Of a DNA stretch of 64,000 nt, positions 35,027-43,804 are shown in pieces; position 1 is the first letter of the stretch; each line of letters opens with the position of its first letter. Both the position numbers and the translations under genes were made by a program. The notes below the pieces were generated by a model. That model searched no databases. It was not told where the DNA came from and saw only the letters and a program-made list of their open reading frames with translations. Where the stretch lies: the NCBI GenBank assembly GCA_934101495.1, contig CAKORG010000002.1:1-64000 (forward strand), read 5' to 3'. Source of the stretch: an uncultured Bacilli bacterium (lineage in GTDB: Bacteria > Bacillota_I > Bacilli_A > RF39 > UBA660).

Positions 35027-36073
35027 ATGAATAATAATATAGTCTTATATAAATCAACTGGTGAGGGTTATGAAATAACTACTATTAAAGAAAATGGAAA
35101 TGTTGAATACAAAAGTAATTCAAGTGATAAAAAAATAGTTCATATAGATTTTTTTAATGATTTAGTGAATGAATTAAATGGTGCTTTTGAAAAAATGCAA
35201 TACGTTTATGATAATGAAAAAAGTGAAACATTTTGTGTTAGATATAGAAATTATGATTTTTATAGTTTTGATTTATATTTAGATATTATATTAATGATTA
35301 GAAATAACAAATTAAAAAAGCTATCTGTTTATGAAAAATATAAAAAATTAAAAAAAACGCAAGAAAAGCAAAAAATTTCAACAATTTTAAACAAATTAGA
35401 AAACGAAAAAAATAAAATTGATATAATAGATGTTGATTCAACATTAAATGATGAAAGAAATATTATATTATTTGATTTAATTAATAAAAATGAGTTTCGA
35501 GTTGGAGAAACAAAGTTTTTTTCAAATACTGTTGATGTAAATGAAAATGTAGAGATACCAGAATATTTAATATTTGTTGGACAAATAAATTTGGAAGAAG
35601 TGTCAAAGTATGATATAAATAAACTATTACCTAAAAAGGGAATGCTGTATTTTTATATAAGCCCATTATTCTATAATGATAAAATGTATGACTTTGGAAA
35701 AGTTATTTATGTTCCTTCAGCTGAAGATTTAGTAAGAAAAAAAGTAACTATGTCAGAAGAAGAAACAATGGATTCTTTTGGAATAAACAATATTAAAAAT
35801 TGCAATGAGAAATTTAGTGATAGATATTATTTTGAAAAAGGAAAAAAAACATATTCACATTTTTATGGAGAAAAACTTAATAAAATATTTGGATTTTATA
35901 CTGATTGTCAAATGGATGAGGGAGATATAAGGAAAGTATCTAATAAATATATAGTGTTATTACAATTAGGAACGCAGATATATGGAGAAGGAGTTACTAC
36001 ATTTTTAATAACAGAGGAAGATTTGAAAAATAAGAATTTTGATAATGTTATTTATCAATATGTTCAATCATAA
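35027..36073 (+). CDS. DUF1963 (YwqG-like) protein, second copy with N-terminal extension
   Basis: A 348-residue protein. The C-terminal two thirds follows the DUF1963 order: FVGQINLEEV, LPKKGMLYFYISP, NKIFGFYTDCQMDEGD, YIVLLQLGTQ and TTFLITEEDLKNKNFDNV. The first 130 residues are Lys/Asn-rich and not part of the family; they could be a separate adaptor. It is only distantly similar to the copy at 31314, so either the duplication is old or both were acquired. AAAGGAATG lies before ATG. Confidence 0.78.
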   Translation: MNNNIVLYKSTGEGYEITTIKENGNVEYKSNSSDKKIVHIDFFNDLVNELNGAFEKMQYVYDNEKSETFCVRYRNYDFYSFDLYLDIILMIRNNKLKKLSVYEKYKKLKKTQEKQKISTILNKLENEKNKIDIIDVDSTLNDERNIILFDLINKNEFRVGETKFFSNTVDVNENVEIPEYLIFVGQINLEEVSKYDINKLLPKKGMLYFYISPLFYNDKMYDFGKVIYVPSAEDLVRKKVTMSEEETMDSFGINNIKNCNEKFSDRYYFEKGKKTYSHFYGEKLNKIFGFYTDCQMDEGDIRKVSNKYIVLLQLGTQIYGEGVTTFLITEEDLKNKNFDNVIYQYVQS

Positions 36074-36136
36074 ATTCTTATTAAATTGATTTTACTATAA
36101 TAAAATAATTAAATATTATATGAGGAGGATTAAAAA

Positions 36137-36439
36137 ATAGAAATAGTTGTACAAGGAAAAGGAGTAGAATATTTTACGCCTGATGAGGTAATTTTAAATA
36201 TAAGTTTTAATACAAAAGATCAAAGTTATGAAGAAGCGGTTGGAAAAAGTTTAAAACAATGTGTAAAAGTTGATTTCAAGCCATTTACTATAGATTGTAT
36301 ATCACAAAGTGCCATTAACTCAGATATGATGTATGCTAAAGATACAAGATTTGATGCAGCACCAACAATTATTAATACATTTACACCAGAAGATATTGAA
36401 TTATCTGAAACATTGTATTGTTTGTGGATAACAGAGTAA
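36137..36439 (+). pseudogene. SIMPL-domain (DUF541) gene remnant: start codon lost, large internal deletion
   Basis: One open frame of 100 codons begins at ATA where a start is expected (AGGAGGAT lies 6-13 bases upstream) and ends at TAA 36437-36439. The translated N-terminus (VVQGKGVEYFTPDEVILNIS, residues 4-23) matches the beginning of SIMPL proteins, and the C-terminus (FDAAPTIINTFTPEDIELS) matches their end, but the family's middle of over 100 residues is missing at about residue 48, where Q-C-V-K-V is followed by DFKPFT. Both changes are in frame. It may be untranslated, or initiate rarely at ATA. Confidence 0.65.
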
Positions 36440-36442
36440 ATG

Positions 36443-36490
36443 AAAAGACCATTAGTAAATTAAACAAATAATTTATAGATGGTCTTTTTT
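36443..36490. terminator. Bidirectional terminator between the island and the flippase gene
   Basis: AAAAGACCAT (36443-36452) and ATGGTCTTTT (36479-36488) form a 10-bp stem whose inner part can also pair. A and T runs on both sides allow it to work in both directions for these convergent units. Confidence 0.8.
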
Positions 36491-36495
36491 TAAAA

Positions 36496-38106
36496 TTATT
36501 TTTTTCTTTTAAATTTATTTAATAATCTATCTCCGAGGAGTTTGTTAAGTAAGTCTTTATTCATTAAATAATAAAGTATTAAACAAATAAGACCTATAAA
36601 TCCTAGAGCTAGTAACATATATAATTTGCCTGTAATATGATTAAATATAAGTGGCTTTATAATTAGACATATTGCTATTAATATTGCTATTGTTAATATA
36701 AGTTTGGGTATTGATTTAACTGTTTCTTTATAACTAAAGTTGTATTTATGATGCAATGTATAAAGTGGGATTATTAATGATAATATATAACCAATTGTTG
36801 TTGCAAGTATTGCTCCGTAGAATGGATATGTACCAAGTTTATTAAATAAAAATATTAATGGGATATCTAATATTGTTTTAGTAATTAGTCCAGTTCCACA
36901 TGATATGTAAATTAGTTTGGTTTTTGATAAGCCTTGAAGAGCACTACATATCATTATGTAAGCTGAGTCTAATATGGCAAGTAATATTGTATATTTAAAT
37001 ATTAATGGACCATAGAAGCTTTCACCATAAAATATTGTCCATACTTCTTTTGAAAAGATACTTAAGAATATTGAAAGTGGCAATATAACATATAAAAGTA
37101 CTTGAAGTGTTTTGTTAAATTGTGAATTTACTTCTTTCATATCTTTTTTTGTGTAAGATTCAACTATTGTTGGGATTAAACTTATTACAAGTCCCGTTGC
37201 AATTGCTGTTACTACACTTACAAGTTTACTTCCCCAGGTGGTAAATACTGAGGATATTGTTTCAATGTCTGCGGCTGGGTAACCTATCCAATTTAATCCT
37301 TTAATAACTAATATCATATCAACAGTATTATAAATACTATTGGCAACGTTAATAACAATAAATGGAATGCAATAGCCAATTAGTTTTTTAAATATTGTTT
37401 TCTTTTCATCTTTAGATACTTCTTCGTATGGAACAAATAAATCTTTTTTTACTTTATTTGTTTTAATAAGTAGGTAAAGATATGAAACTAAGGCTCCTGC
37501 ACACGCTCCGAATACAGCGATACCTACGGCTTGTGCAGTTGATAAGTGAAATACTTTTAGTGCTAAGTAAGAACCAACTATAATTACTAGGACCCTTACA
37601 AATTGTTCAATTACTTGCCCAATTGATGGTGCTGCAATGTAGTGATGGCCTTGTAAGTATCCTCTGAAAATACTTAATAGTGGTACAACTAAAATGGCAA
37701 ATGATACACATCTGATTACAAATGCAACATCTGATACTGTGTTTCCTCCAGTTAAATCACCAACTATAGTATTTGCTATTAAATTTGCTCCGAAGAAACA
37801 AATACAAAATGATACAATTGAGAATATTCTTATTATTTTTTGTGAATATTTAAACATGTAAGTTTTTTCTTTCATTTTGCCTAATGTATTATATTCACTG
37901 GTGATTTTACTTATAGCAAGGGGAATACCTGCGGATGATATAATTAAAAAGAAATTGTATATATTGTAAGCATAACCATATAAGGAACCACCATTTTCAC
38001 CGATTATATTATAAAATGGAATTACATAAAGTACTCCGAGTATTTTAGATAAAATTATAGCTATAGTTGCTATCAACGCACCTTCGATAAATTCGTTTTT
38101 TTTCAA
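36496..38106 (-). CDS. Polysaccharide/lipid II flippase of the SpoVB-YtgP (MATE/MOP) type
   Basis: A 536-residue protein with about 14 membrane helices and the family start GALIATIAIILSKILGVLYVIPFY. The block IFRGYLQGHHYIAAPSIGQVIEQFVRV (residues 165-191) is typical of the YtgP/SpoVB/MurJ-like exporters that flip lipid-linked cell-wall precursors. YtgP acts as a lipid II flippase in B. subtilis and SpoVB acts in cortex synthesis; I cannot tell which this is. Basic C-terminal tail. Confidence 0.85.
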   Translation of the reverse strand: MKKNEFIEGALIATIAIILSKILGVLYVIPFYNIIGENGGSLYGYAYNIYNFFLIISSAGIPLAISKITSEYNTLGKMKEKTYMFKYSQKIIRIFSIVSFCICFFGANLIANTIVGDLTGGNTVSDVAFVIRCVSFAILVVPLLSIFRGYLQGHHYIAAPSIGQVIEQFVRVLVIIVGSYLALKVFHLSTAQAVGIAVFGACAGALVSYLYLLIKTNKVKKDLFVPYEEVSKDEKKTIFKKLIGYCIPFIVINVANSIYNTVDMILVIKGLNWIGYPAADIETISSVFTTWGSKLVSVVTAIATGLVISLIPTIVESYTKKDMKEVNSQFNKTLQVLLYVILPLSIFLSIFSKEVWTIFYGESFYGPLIFKYTILLAILDSAYIMICSALQGLSKTKLIYISCGTGLITKTILDIPLIFLFNKLGTYPFYGAILATTIGYILSLIIPLYTLHHKYNFSYKETVKSIPKLILTIAILIAICLIIKPLIFNHITGKLYMLLALGFIGLICLILYYLMNKDLLNKLLGDRLLNKFKRKK

Positions 38107-38246
38107 AAAATATCATCTCCGTATGTAGTTATTATATTAAAATTATGTACTTGTTTCAAGTAAACATGAGTTAAATCCATGTAAATTACATAAATTTGGC
38201 ATTTATTTGATGCATAAATCATGGTATAATTATGATGGAGGACCAT

Positions 38247-38948
38247 ATGAAGTTTATAGAATTAAAAAATGTTAATAAAACTTATAAAAATGGAATTACT
38301 GCTGTGGCAGATATGACAGTTAGTGTAGCTAAGGGTGAATTTGTTTTTGTTATTGGTCTAACTGCAAGTGGTAAATCAACATTTATTAAGATGCTTTATA
38401 GAGAAGAAAAACCAACAAGTGGTACAGTTTTTGTTGGGGGGGTAAATGTTGGAAAACTTAGAAATGGAAAAGTTTATAAATTAAGAAGAAAAGTTGGTAT
38501 TGTATTCCAGGATTTTAAATTATTACCTAGACTAACAGTATATGAAAATGTAGCATTTGCTTTGGAGTGTATTGGTATGAAAGGTTCTGAGATAAGGCCT
38601 CAGGTTTTGAGTGCTTTAGAAAGAGTTGGGCTTAAAGAAAAAGTACGTTCTTTTCCTGGGGAACTTTCTGGTGGGGAACAACAAAGAGTTTGTATTGCAA
38701 GAGCAATTGTTAATGAACCAAAATTATTAATTTGTGATGAACCAACGGGAAATTTAGACCCTGAAACTAGTAAAGAAATAATGAAAGTTATTGAGAATAT
38801 TAATAAGGAATTGGGAACTACTATAATTATGGCTACTCATGATAAAGATATTGTTAATAGAATGAAGAAAAGGGTACTAGTTATTAATCATGGTGTTTTG
38901 ACTCATGATTATGCGAAAGGAAGTTATAAGACAAATGAGAGCATGTAG
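38247..38948 (+). CDS. ftsE: Cell division ATP-binding protein FtsE
   Basis: A 233-residue ABC ATPase from ATG at 38247 (GGAGGACC upstream). Walker A is GLTASGKST, Q-loop VFQDFKLLP, signature LSGGEQQR and Walker B LLICDEPTGNLD followed by the switch His in MATHD. FtsE powers FtsX, which activates the peptidoglycan hydrolase encoded two genes later. It overlaps ftsX by 14 bases. Confidence 0.94.
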   Translation: MKFIELKNVNKTYKNGITAVADMTVSVAKGEFVFVIGLTASGKSTFIKMLYREEKPTSGTVFVGGVNVGKLRNGKVYKLRRKVGIVFQDFKLLPRLTVYENVAFALECIGMKGSEIRPQVLSALERVGLKEKVRSFPGELSGGEQQRVCIARAIVNEPKLLICDEPTGNLDPETSKEIMKVIENINKELGTTIIMATHDKDIVNRMKKRVLVINHGVLTHDYAKGSYKTNESM

Positions 38949-39828
38949 AATATTTTTTAGAAGTATAAGAGATGCTTTCAAGAGCGTCGTTAGAAATTTT
39001 TCTTTGAGTTTTGCATCCATTATGTGTACAACAATTACTCTTATTTTGGTGGCTGTTGCTATTGTGGCTGCTGCTAATGTTCAAAATGCAACTAAGTTAA
39101 TTGAAGATGAACTTACAATTGTTACATATCTTAAAAAGGATGTAACTGAAGACCAAATTGAAAATATTAAAACTGAGTTGAAAAGTTATAAATACATTGA
39201 TGAAGTGGAATTTAAAAGCAAAGATGAATGGAAGCTTGAAATGAGTAATTATGATGACTCATTTAAGACAGTTCTGGATTATTTGGATGAAAATCCTTTG
39301 AAAGACTCTTTTGTTTTGAAGGTAAATAATGTTAAAAAATTAAGCGAAACAAGTGAATATGTTAAGGCCATAACTGGAGTTGATACTGTTAAGTATGGTG
39401 AAGGTATGGTTGAACAAGTAATATCTGTATTTGATGTTGTTCAAAAAATTGTTGTAGTTGTTGTAATAGCTTTAATTTTAGTAACAGGTTTTTTAATTAG
39501 TAATACGATTAAACTTACAATATTTAGTAGAAGAAGTGAAATTGAAATTATGAGGCTAGTTGGTGCTAGTAATATTTCTATTAAACTACCTTTCTTATTT
39601 GAAGGGTTAATTATTGGCTTGATTGGTTCTGTTATTCCAATATGTGTTACCATTTATGGATATGTTATTCTTTATTCAAGACTTCATGGTAAATTATTTT
39701 CAAATATGATTATGCTTATTAAGCCTTATCCATTTGTGTTCTATGTATCATTTATTGTAGTTGCAATTGGTGCTTTGGTTGGTATGTATGGCAGTATTAA
39801 AGCTGTTAGAAAGTATTTGAAGGTGTAA
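38935..39828 (+). CDS. ftsX: Cell division protein FtsX
   Basis: A 297-residue permease-like protein from ATG at 38935: cytoplasmic N-terminus, helix 1 (about 25-48), an extracytoplasmic domain of about 120 residues, then three helices (about 170-195, 215-240, 265-285). It has the conserved IEIMRLVGAS motif after helix 2. With FtsE it couples ATP use to activation of a PcsB/CwlO-type hydrolase, matched by the next gene. Confidence 0.92.
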   Translation: MRACRIFFRSIRDAFKSVVRNFSLSFASIMCTTITLILVAVAIVAAANVQNATKLIEDELTIVTYLKKDVTEDQIENIKTELKSYKYIDEVEFKSKDEWKLEMSNYDDSFKTVLDYLDENPLKDSFVLKVNNVKKLSETSEYVKAITGVDTVKYGEGMVEQVISVFDVVQKIVVVVVIALILVTGFLISNTIKLTIFSRRSEIEIMRLVGASNISIKLPFLFEGLIIGLIGSVIPICVTIYGYVILYSRLHGKLFSNMIMLIKPYPFVFYVSFIVVAIGALVGMYGSIKAVRKYLKV

Positions 39829-39830
39829 CT

Positions 39831-41069
39831 ATGTGTGTAAAAAAAATAAGTGGATATTTTGTTAGATATATTTTAGCAATATTTATATTTGTATCTTGTT
39901 TTGTATTTAAACCAGCGGATACATATGCAAAAGCAAATACTTTTGGAGAGTTAAAACAAGAACTTGCAGATTTAAAAGCTAAACAACGAGCTAATAATAA
40001 TAAAAAGAATTTGACTAAAAACCAAATTGCATCTAAGAATAATGATATTAATAATGCAGAAAAAGAGATTGATAGTGGAAGACAAAAGATTGAAGACGCT
40101 AAACAATTAATTAAAGATACTCAGGTAAAGATACAAGAACTTGAAGATAAAACTAATCAGTTAATGGAAGCATATCAAGTTATGATGAGCAATAATTCAT
40201 ATATCGAATTTGTTACTAGTTCTTCATCAATGACAGATTTAATCATGAGAATTGATGCTGTTAAAGAGTTATCAAATTATAATAAAGAAAAATTAACTGA
40301 ATTTGAGGAATTAATTAATACTAATAAACAAACTCAAGTTGATTTAGCTAATTATGAAAAAACTTTGGAAGCTAATATAGAAACCTATAAAAATAATATT
40401 CAATCTCTTCAAAATGATTTAGCAAGTCTTAATGAAATTGGAATGGACTTAGTTGATGAGATTAATTCTAAACAACAACTTGTTGACTATTATAATAAAA
40501 TAGGTTGTAAAAGTGAACAAACTTTAGAGGATTGTTCTAGAATTGCTGGTAATGATGCGTGGCTTAAACCTTTAAATAAAGGTAGGGTTAATAGTAAATT
40601 TGGACAAAGAATTGACCCAATTAGTGGCAAGCTTAAAATACATAAAGCTGTTGATTTAGGTGGTAATGCAGAAGGTACAAATGTGTATTCTATCGGTAAT
40701 GGTGTTGTTGTTGGCATTGTTGATGCTAAAAAAACCATGGCTAGAACTGGTAGAAAAGTATGTGGTGGTAATCAAGTTTATATTCAATACGTTATTAAGG
40801 GTCAATATTATACTATTTTGTATGCTCATTTGCTTACTTTAAATGTTTCAGTATCTCAGAAAGTAACTTCGGAAACTGTAATTGGAAAACAAGGCGGAGG
40901 TACACAAACTAGATCTTGGGAAAGCTGTTCAACTGGCACACATTTGCATTTTCAAGTAAGTAAACATCAATACGAAGGTTATAATACATTTATGGCTTAT
41001 AGTATCGTGCCACCAGGATATCCGGGAGGTGGAGGCTGGTTCTATTCAAGGACTCAGTACTTTAATTAA
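39831..41069 (+). CDS. EnvC/PcsB-type murein hydrolase with M23 peptidase domain
   Basis: A 412-residue secreted protein: signal peptide with a hydrophobic core (residues 10-26) and a likely cut after TYA-K, a long coiled coil (about 38-230) and an M23 LytM domain. The zinc ligands are the His and Asp of HKAVD and the HLH motif (THLHFQ), so the peptidase is probably active. PcsB/EnvC coiled coils dock on FtsX, and the gene lies 2 bases after ftsX, so the three genes form one septal cell-wall-cleavage machine. Confidence 0.9.
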   Translation: MCVKKISGYFVRYILAIFIFVSCFVFKPADTYAKANTFGELKQELADLKAKQRANNNKKNLTKNQIASKNNDINNAEKEIDSGRQKIEDAKQLIKDTQVKIQELEDKTNQLMEAYQVMMSNNSYIEFVTSSSSMTDLIMRIDAVKELSNYNKEKLTEFEELINTNKQTQVDLANYEKTLEANIETYKNNIQSLQNDLASLNEIGMDLVDEINSKQQLVDYYNKIGCKSEQTLEDCSRIAGNDAWLKPLNKGRVNSKFGQRIDPISGKLKIHKAVDLGGNAEGTNVYSIGNGVVVGIVDAKKTMARTGRKVCGGNQVYIQYVIKGQYYTILYAHLLTLNVSVSQKVTSETVIGKQGGGTQTRSWESCSTGTHLHFQVSKHQYEGYNTFMAYSIVPPGYPGGGGWFYSRTQYFN

Positions 41070-41070
41070 T

Positions 41071-41568
41071 ATGAAGATAGATATATTAGTTGTTGGTTCT
41101 TTGCAAGAAAATTGTTATATTGTAACTATTGGAAATAATTCTTTTATTGTTGATCCAGGTGATGAAGCAGAAAGAATAATTAGCGCTTGTAAAGATAAAA
41201 ATATAAAGGAAATACTTGTTACTCATCATCATTTTGACCATGTTGGAGCTTTAAAAAAGGTTGAAGAATATTTTGGATTAAAAGAAAATGTTAAAAGTGG
41301 TTTATTTGATTATGAAGTAATTAAAACACCGGGACATACGGATGATAGTTTGACTTATTATTTTTCAAATGAAAAAGTAATGTTTACTGGTGATTTTCTC
41401 TTTTATCATACAATTGGTAGATGTGATTTGCCAACTGGTAGTGAAGAAGATATGGTAAAAAGTCTTGAACTAATAAGTAAGTATCCAGATAATATAGAAA
41501 TATATCCTGGACATGGGCCTAAGACAAGTTTAGGTAAAGAAAAACAAAACTTTAAATATTATTTTTGA
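41071..41568 (+). CDS. MBL-fold metallo-hydrolase (glyoxalase II-like, YqgX type)
   Basis: A 165-residue metallo-beta-lactamase-fold protein from ATG at 41071. Metal motif THHHFDHVGA (about residues 50-59), TPGHTDDS (88-95), FTGDFLF and YPGHGPKT are all present. Small members of this group hydrolyse thioesters such as S-lactoylglutathione or bacillithiol conjugates. Starts 2 bases after the hydrolase gene. Confidence 0.85.
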   Translation: MKIDILVVGSLQENCYIVTIGNNSFIVDPGDEAERIISACKDKNIKEILVTHHHFDHVGALKKVEEYFGLKENVKSGLFDYEVIKTPGHTDDSLTYYFSNEKVMFTGDFLFYHTIGRCDLPTGSEEDMVKSLELISKYPDNIEIYPGHGPKTSLGKEKQNFKYYF

Positions 41569-41574
41569 ATATGT

Positions 41575-41597
41575 AAAAGGCACGCTGTGTCTTTTTT
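41575..41597 (+). terminator. Intrinsic terminator after the MBL-fold gene
   Basis: AAAAGGCAC (41575-41583) and GTGTCTTTT (41587-41595) with a 3-base loop and a T run. Confidence 0.75.
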
Positions 41598-41664
41598 AGT
41601 GTTGTCATCTATATCTTTTTGTGATATCATTATTTTAGAAATAAATAGGAAAAGGTGAAAATGA

Positions 41665-42309
41665 GTGAAGAAAAATGTTAATTTTAAAGTTATTCAAATA
41701 TGTTTGTTAATTGTGATGATAGTATTGCTTTTAATGTTGTGTTTTATGAACTTAAAATATAAAAGAAATGAAAATATAGATGGTACATCAAAGTTGTGGG
41801 ATATATATGATTTAAATTTAACTGAAATGAAATATAATCTTGATAAAACGATGGATAAACCGAAGGAAAATGTCACTTGTGGTAATTTAAAAGGAATAAC
41901 ATTAAAAAATGACTCTTATGAAGCTTTGCTCAATAATTTAGGTTGTTATATTACTTTATATTATTATGGATTAATTGAATATAATGAAACATATCATAAT
42001 TCTATAGCTGATTATAGAAATAAGCATGAAGTTACAAAAAAAGATATTTTGAATTTAAATCAGGATTTGAAAAGTGATACAAGTTTATACTCTAATTTAA
42101 AAGGTATGTTAACGTTAAAAATTGATAAGGAAGATTCTGGAAAAGATTTATATAATGTTGTATCTGAATTTATTGATAAATTTGATGGTGTATTTTATGA
42201 TAGTAATAAAACATATCAAGAAATTTTTTCATATAAACTTGCTGAAATTTCTTATGTTACTTATTTGTCTGATTGGTTAAAAAATGAATATTATAATTTA
42301 GTGAAATAA
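41665..42309 (+). CDS. Hypothetical single-pass membrane protein
   Basis: A 214-residue protein from GTG at 41665: one N-terminal helix (about residues 8-28, mostly Leu/Ile/Val) and an external helical domain rich in Lys, Asn and Tyr, with two cysteines about 25 residues apart (C-GNLKG and LGC) that may pair. Unknown family. An overlapping six-codon frame at ATG 41661 precedes the real start. It has its own terminator. Confidence 0.65.
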   Translation: MKKNVNFKVIQICLLIVMIVLLLMLCFMNLKYKRNENIDGTSKLWDIYDLNLTEMKYNLDKTMDKPKENVTCGNLKGITLKNDSYEALLNNLGCYITLYYYGLIEYNETYHNSIADYRNKHEVTKKDILNLNQDLKSDTSLYSNLKGMLTLKIDKEDSGKDLYNVVSEFIDKFDGVFYDSNKTYQEIFSYKLAEISYVTYLSDWLKNEYYNLVK

Positions 42310-42317
42310 TAAAAAAT

Positions 42318-42350
42318 ACCTCTGCAAAATTGATTGCTGCAGAGGTTTTA
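42318..42350 (+). terminator. Intrinsic terminator after the gene at 41665
   Basis: ACCTCTGCA (42318-42326) and TGCAGAGGT (42338-42346), then T residues. Confidence 0.8.
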
Positions 42351-42369
42351 AAATAGCTGAAAAGTCGAG

Positions 42370-42416
42370 TTATCGACAAAAAATTCCAGTAAATGTAGTA
42401 AAATATGTCGATAACT
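42370..42416. repeat. Inverted repeat of unknown role between the gene at 41665 and gerQ
   Basis: GTTATCGACA (42370-42379) and TGTCGATAAC (42407-42416) are perfect 10-bp inverted copies, 27 bases apart, with further TCGA-containing words on each side (GTCGAG at 42365, TCTCGATAG at 42424). CG-containing words are rare in this region, so the conservation is notable. Confidence 0.5.
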
Positions 42417-42441
42417 GACAATTTCTCGATAGTTTGTTTTT

Positions 42442-42810
42442 TTAGTATGTTTTTTCTGAGAAACTGTGAGAATAGATAATTGGTTCCATGAACTCAACAT
42501 AGTTTAAATAAATTATTCTAATTAAGTACCAAATATTATTTGTGTTATCTCTGATTATAAGATGATCTCTGCCTGCTTCTTCAATTATACCTTCATATAC
42601 CTTGTTTTGCCATGCGCTACTGTCTGGGTAAGAAACATAAGCTTTAATCTTTCTTCCTTTGTTAAGTCTTAGAATATTTTCTATATAACTCTGTTCTTCT
42701 GGCAATTTATTATTTACCTCAGTTACTGACATATTTCCTGGTGGAGTTTGAAAACTTTGACTAGGAAATGTTGGATTTTGATAGAAATTACCATTCATTT
42801 TTAAATTCAC
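42442..42810 (-). CDS. gerQ: Spore coat protein GerQ
   Basis: A 122-residue spore coat protein. The C-terminal two thirds carries the GerQ signature: QSYIENILRLNKGRKIKAYVSYPDS-type start, VYEGIIEEAGRDHLIIRDN and WYLIRIIYLNYVEFMEPI. The N-terminal part is Asn/Gln/Pro-rich. In B. subtilis GerQ is cross-linked by transglutaminase and holds the cortex hydrolase CwlJ in the coat. Its presence is strong evidence that the organism makes spores. Confidence 0.9.
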   Translation of the reverse strand: MNLKMNGNFYQNPTFPSQSFQTPPGNMSVTEVNNKLPEEQSYIENILRLNKGRKIKAYVSYPDSSAWQNKVYEGIIEEAGRDHLIIRDNTNNIWYLIRIIYLNYVEFMEPIIYSHSFSEKTY

Positions 42811-42897
42811 CTCTAAAACAATATATGTTTTTTAATATTAATAATTGCTAAAAAGTTAATAATCGTTTATAATTAATATAGAAAAGTGGTTGAAGAA

Positions 42898-43773
42898 ATG
42901 GAAAAGATAAATTATAAAGAAATTATATTTGACGGATGTTCTTTGGTTTTTGGATTATTCTTTTATGCTCTTTGTTTTAATTTGTTTTTAACTCCGAATG
43001 ATTTAGTTGTATCTGGTTTTAGTGGTATTGCTATTGTTATGCAAAAATTATTTGGGTGGACACCATCAATATTTTTGTTATGTGCCAATGTGATTTTACT
43101 TATTATTTGTTATATATTTTTAGGATGGAGTACAACAAAGAAAAATATTGTGGGTTCATTATTGTACCCATTAATGGTTACAATTTCTCTCCCTATGGCA
43201 ACTTTCTTAAGTAAGTATCTTATAACTGAGGATTTTTATTTAACTTTGTTATTTGCATTAATTTTATATGGCGTAAGTAGTGGGTTTATTTATAGAAGTG
43301 GATTTACTGCGGGTGGTTCTGATATTATAATGCAAATTATTAATAAGTATTGTAAAGTTAGTGAATCAAAAGCAATGATATTTGCTAATGGTTTAATTAT
43401 TGTTTCAGGTATGTTTGTATTTGGGTTTACTAAAGGTGTTTATTCATTTATTATTTTGTATTGTTCAACATTCTTTGTTGATAAAATTATGTTTGGTATT
43501 TCTGATAGTAAGTTATTTTATATTTACACTAGAAAAACTAGAAAAATAAAGAAATTAATTTTAGAAGAATTTCAAACTGGCTTTACTACAATACCTGGTA
43601 CTGGTGGATATTCACATAAAAATGGAATTATGATTATGTGTGCCGTTTCTAATAATGATTATTATAATTTAAAAAAAAGAATTTTAGAAATAGATCCTAG
43701 TGCTTTTATGATTATTGATAAATGTTATGAAGTTAATGGAGGAGTTAAACGAAGTAATATTCCATTTTTGTAA
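42898..43773 (+). CDS. YitT-family membrane protein
   Basis: A 291-residue protein with an N-terminal DUF161 membrane region (five to six helices to about residue 195) and a soluble C-terminal DUF2179 domain (TGFTTIPGTGGYSHKNGIMIMC...). Conserved membrane motifs include GFSGIAIVMQ and RSGFTAGGSDII. The family is abundant in Bacillota and its transport substrate is not known. GTG at 42886 would add four residues. Confidence 0.88.
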   Translation: MEKINYKEIIFDGCSLVFGLFFYALCFNLFLTPNDLVVSGFSGIAIVMQKLFGWTPSIFLLCANVILLIICYIFLGWSTTKKNIVGSLLYPLMVTISLPMATFLSKYLITEDFYLTLLFALILYGVSSGFIYRSGFTAGGSDIIMQIINKYCKVSESKAMIFANGLIIVSGMFVFGFTKGVYSFIILYCSTFFVDKIMFGISDSKLFYIYTRKTRKIKKLILEEFQTGFTTIPGTGGYSHKNGIMIMCAVSNNDYYNLKKRILEIDPSAFMIIDKCYEVNGGVKRSNIPFL

Positions 43774-43804
43774 TATTTGTGATATAGTAATTACGTGATT
43801 AATT

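Noticed and set aside
42370..42416. XerCD dif site
   Set aside because: Arms are separated by 27 bases rather than a 6-8 base centre, and the sequence does not resemble the 28-bp Bacillota dif consensus; the location near the origin side is also wrong for dif.
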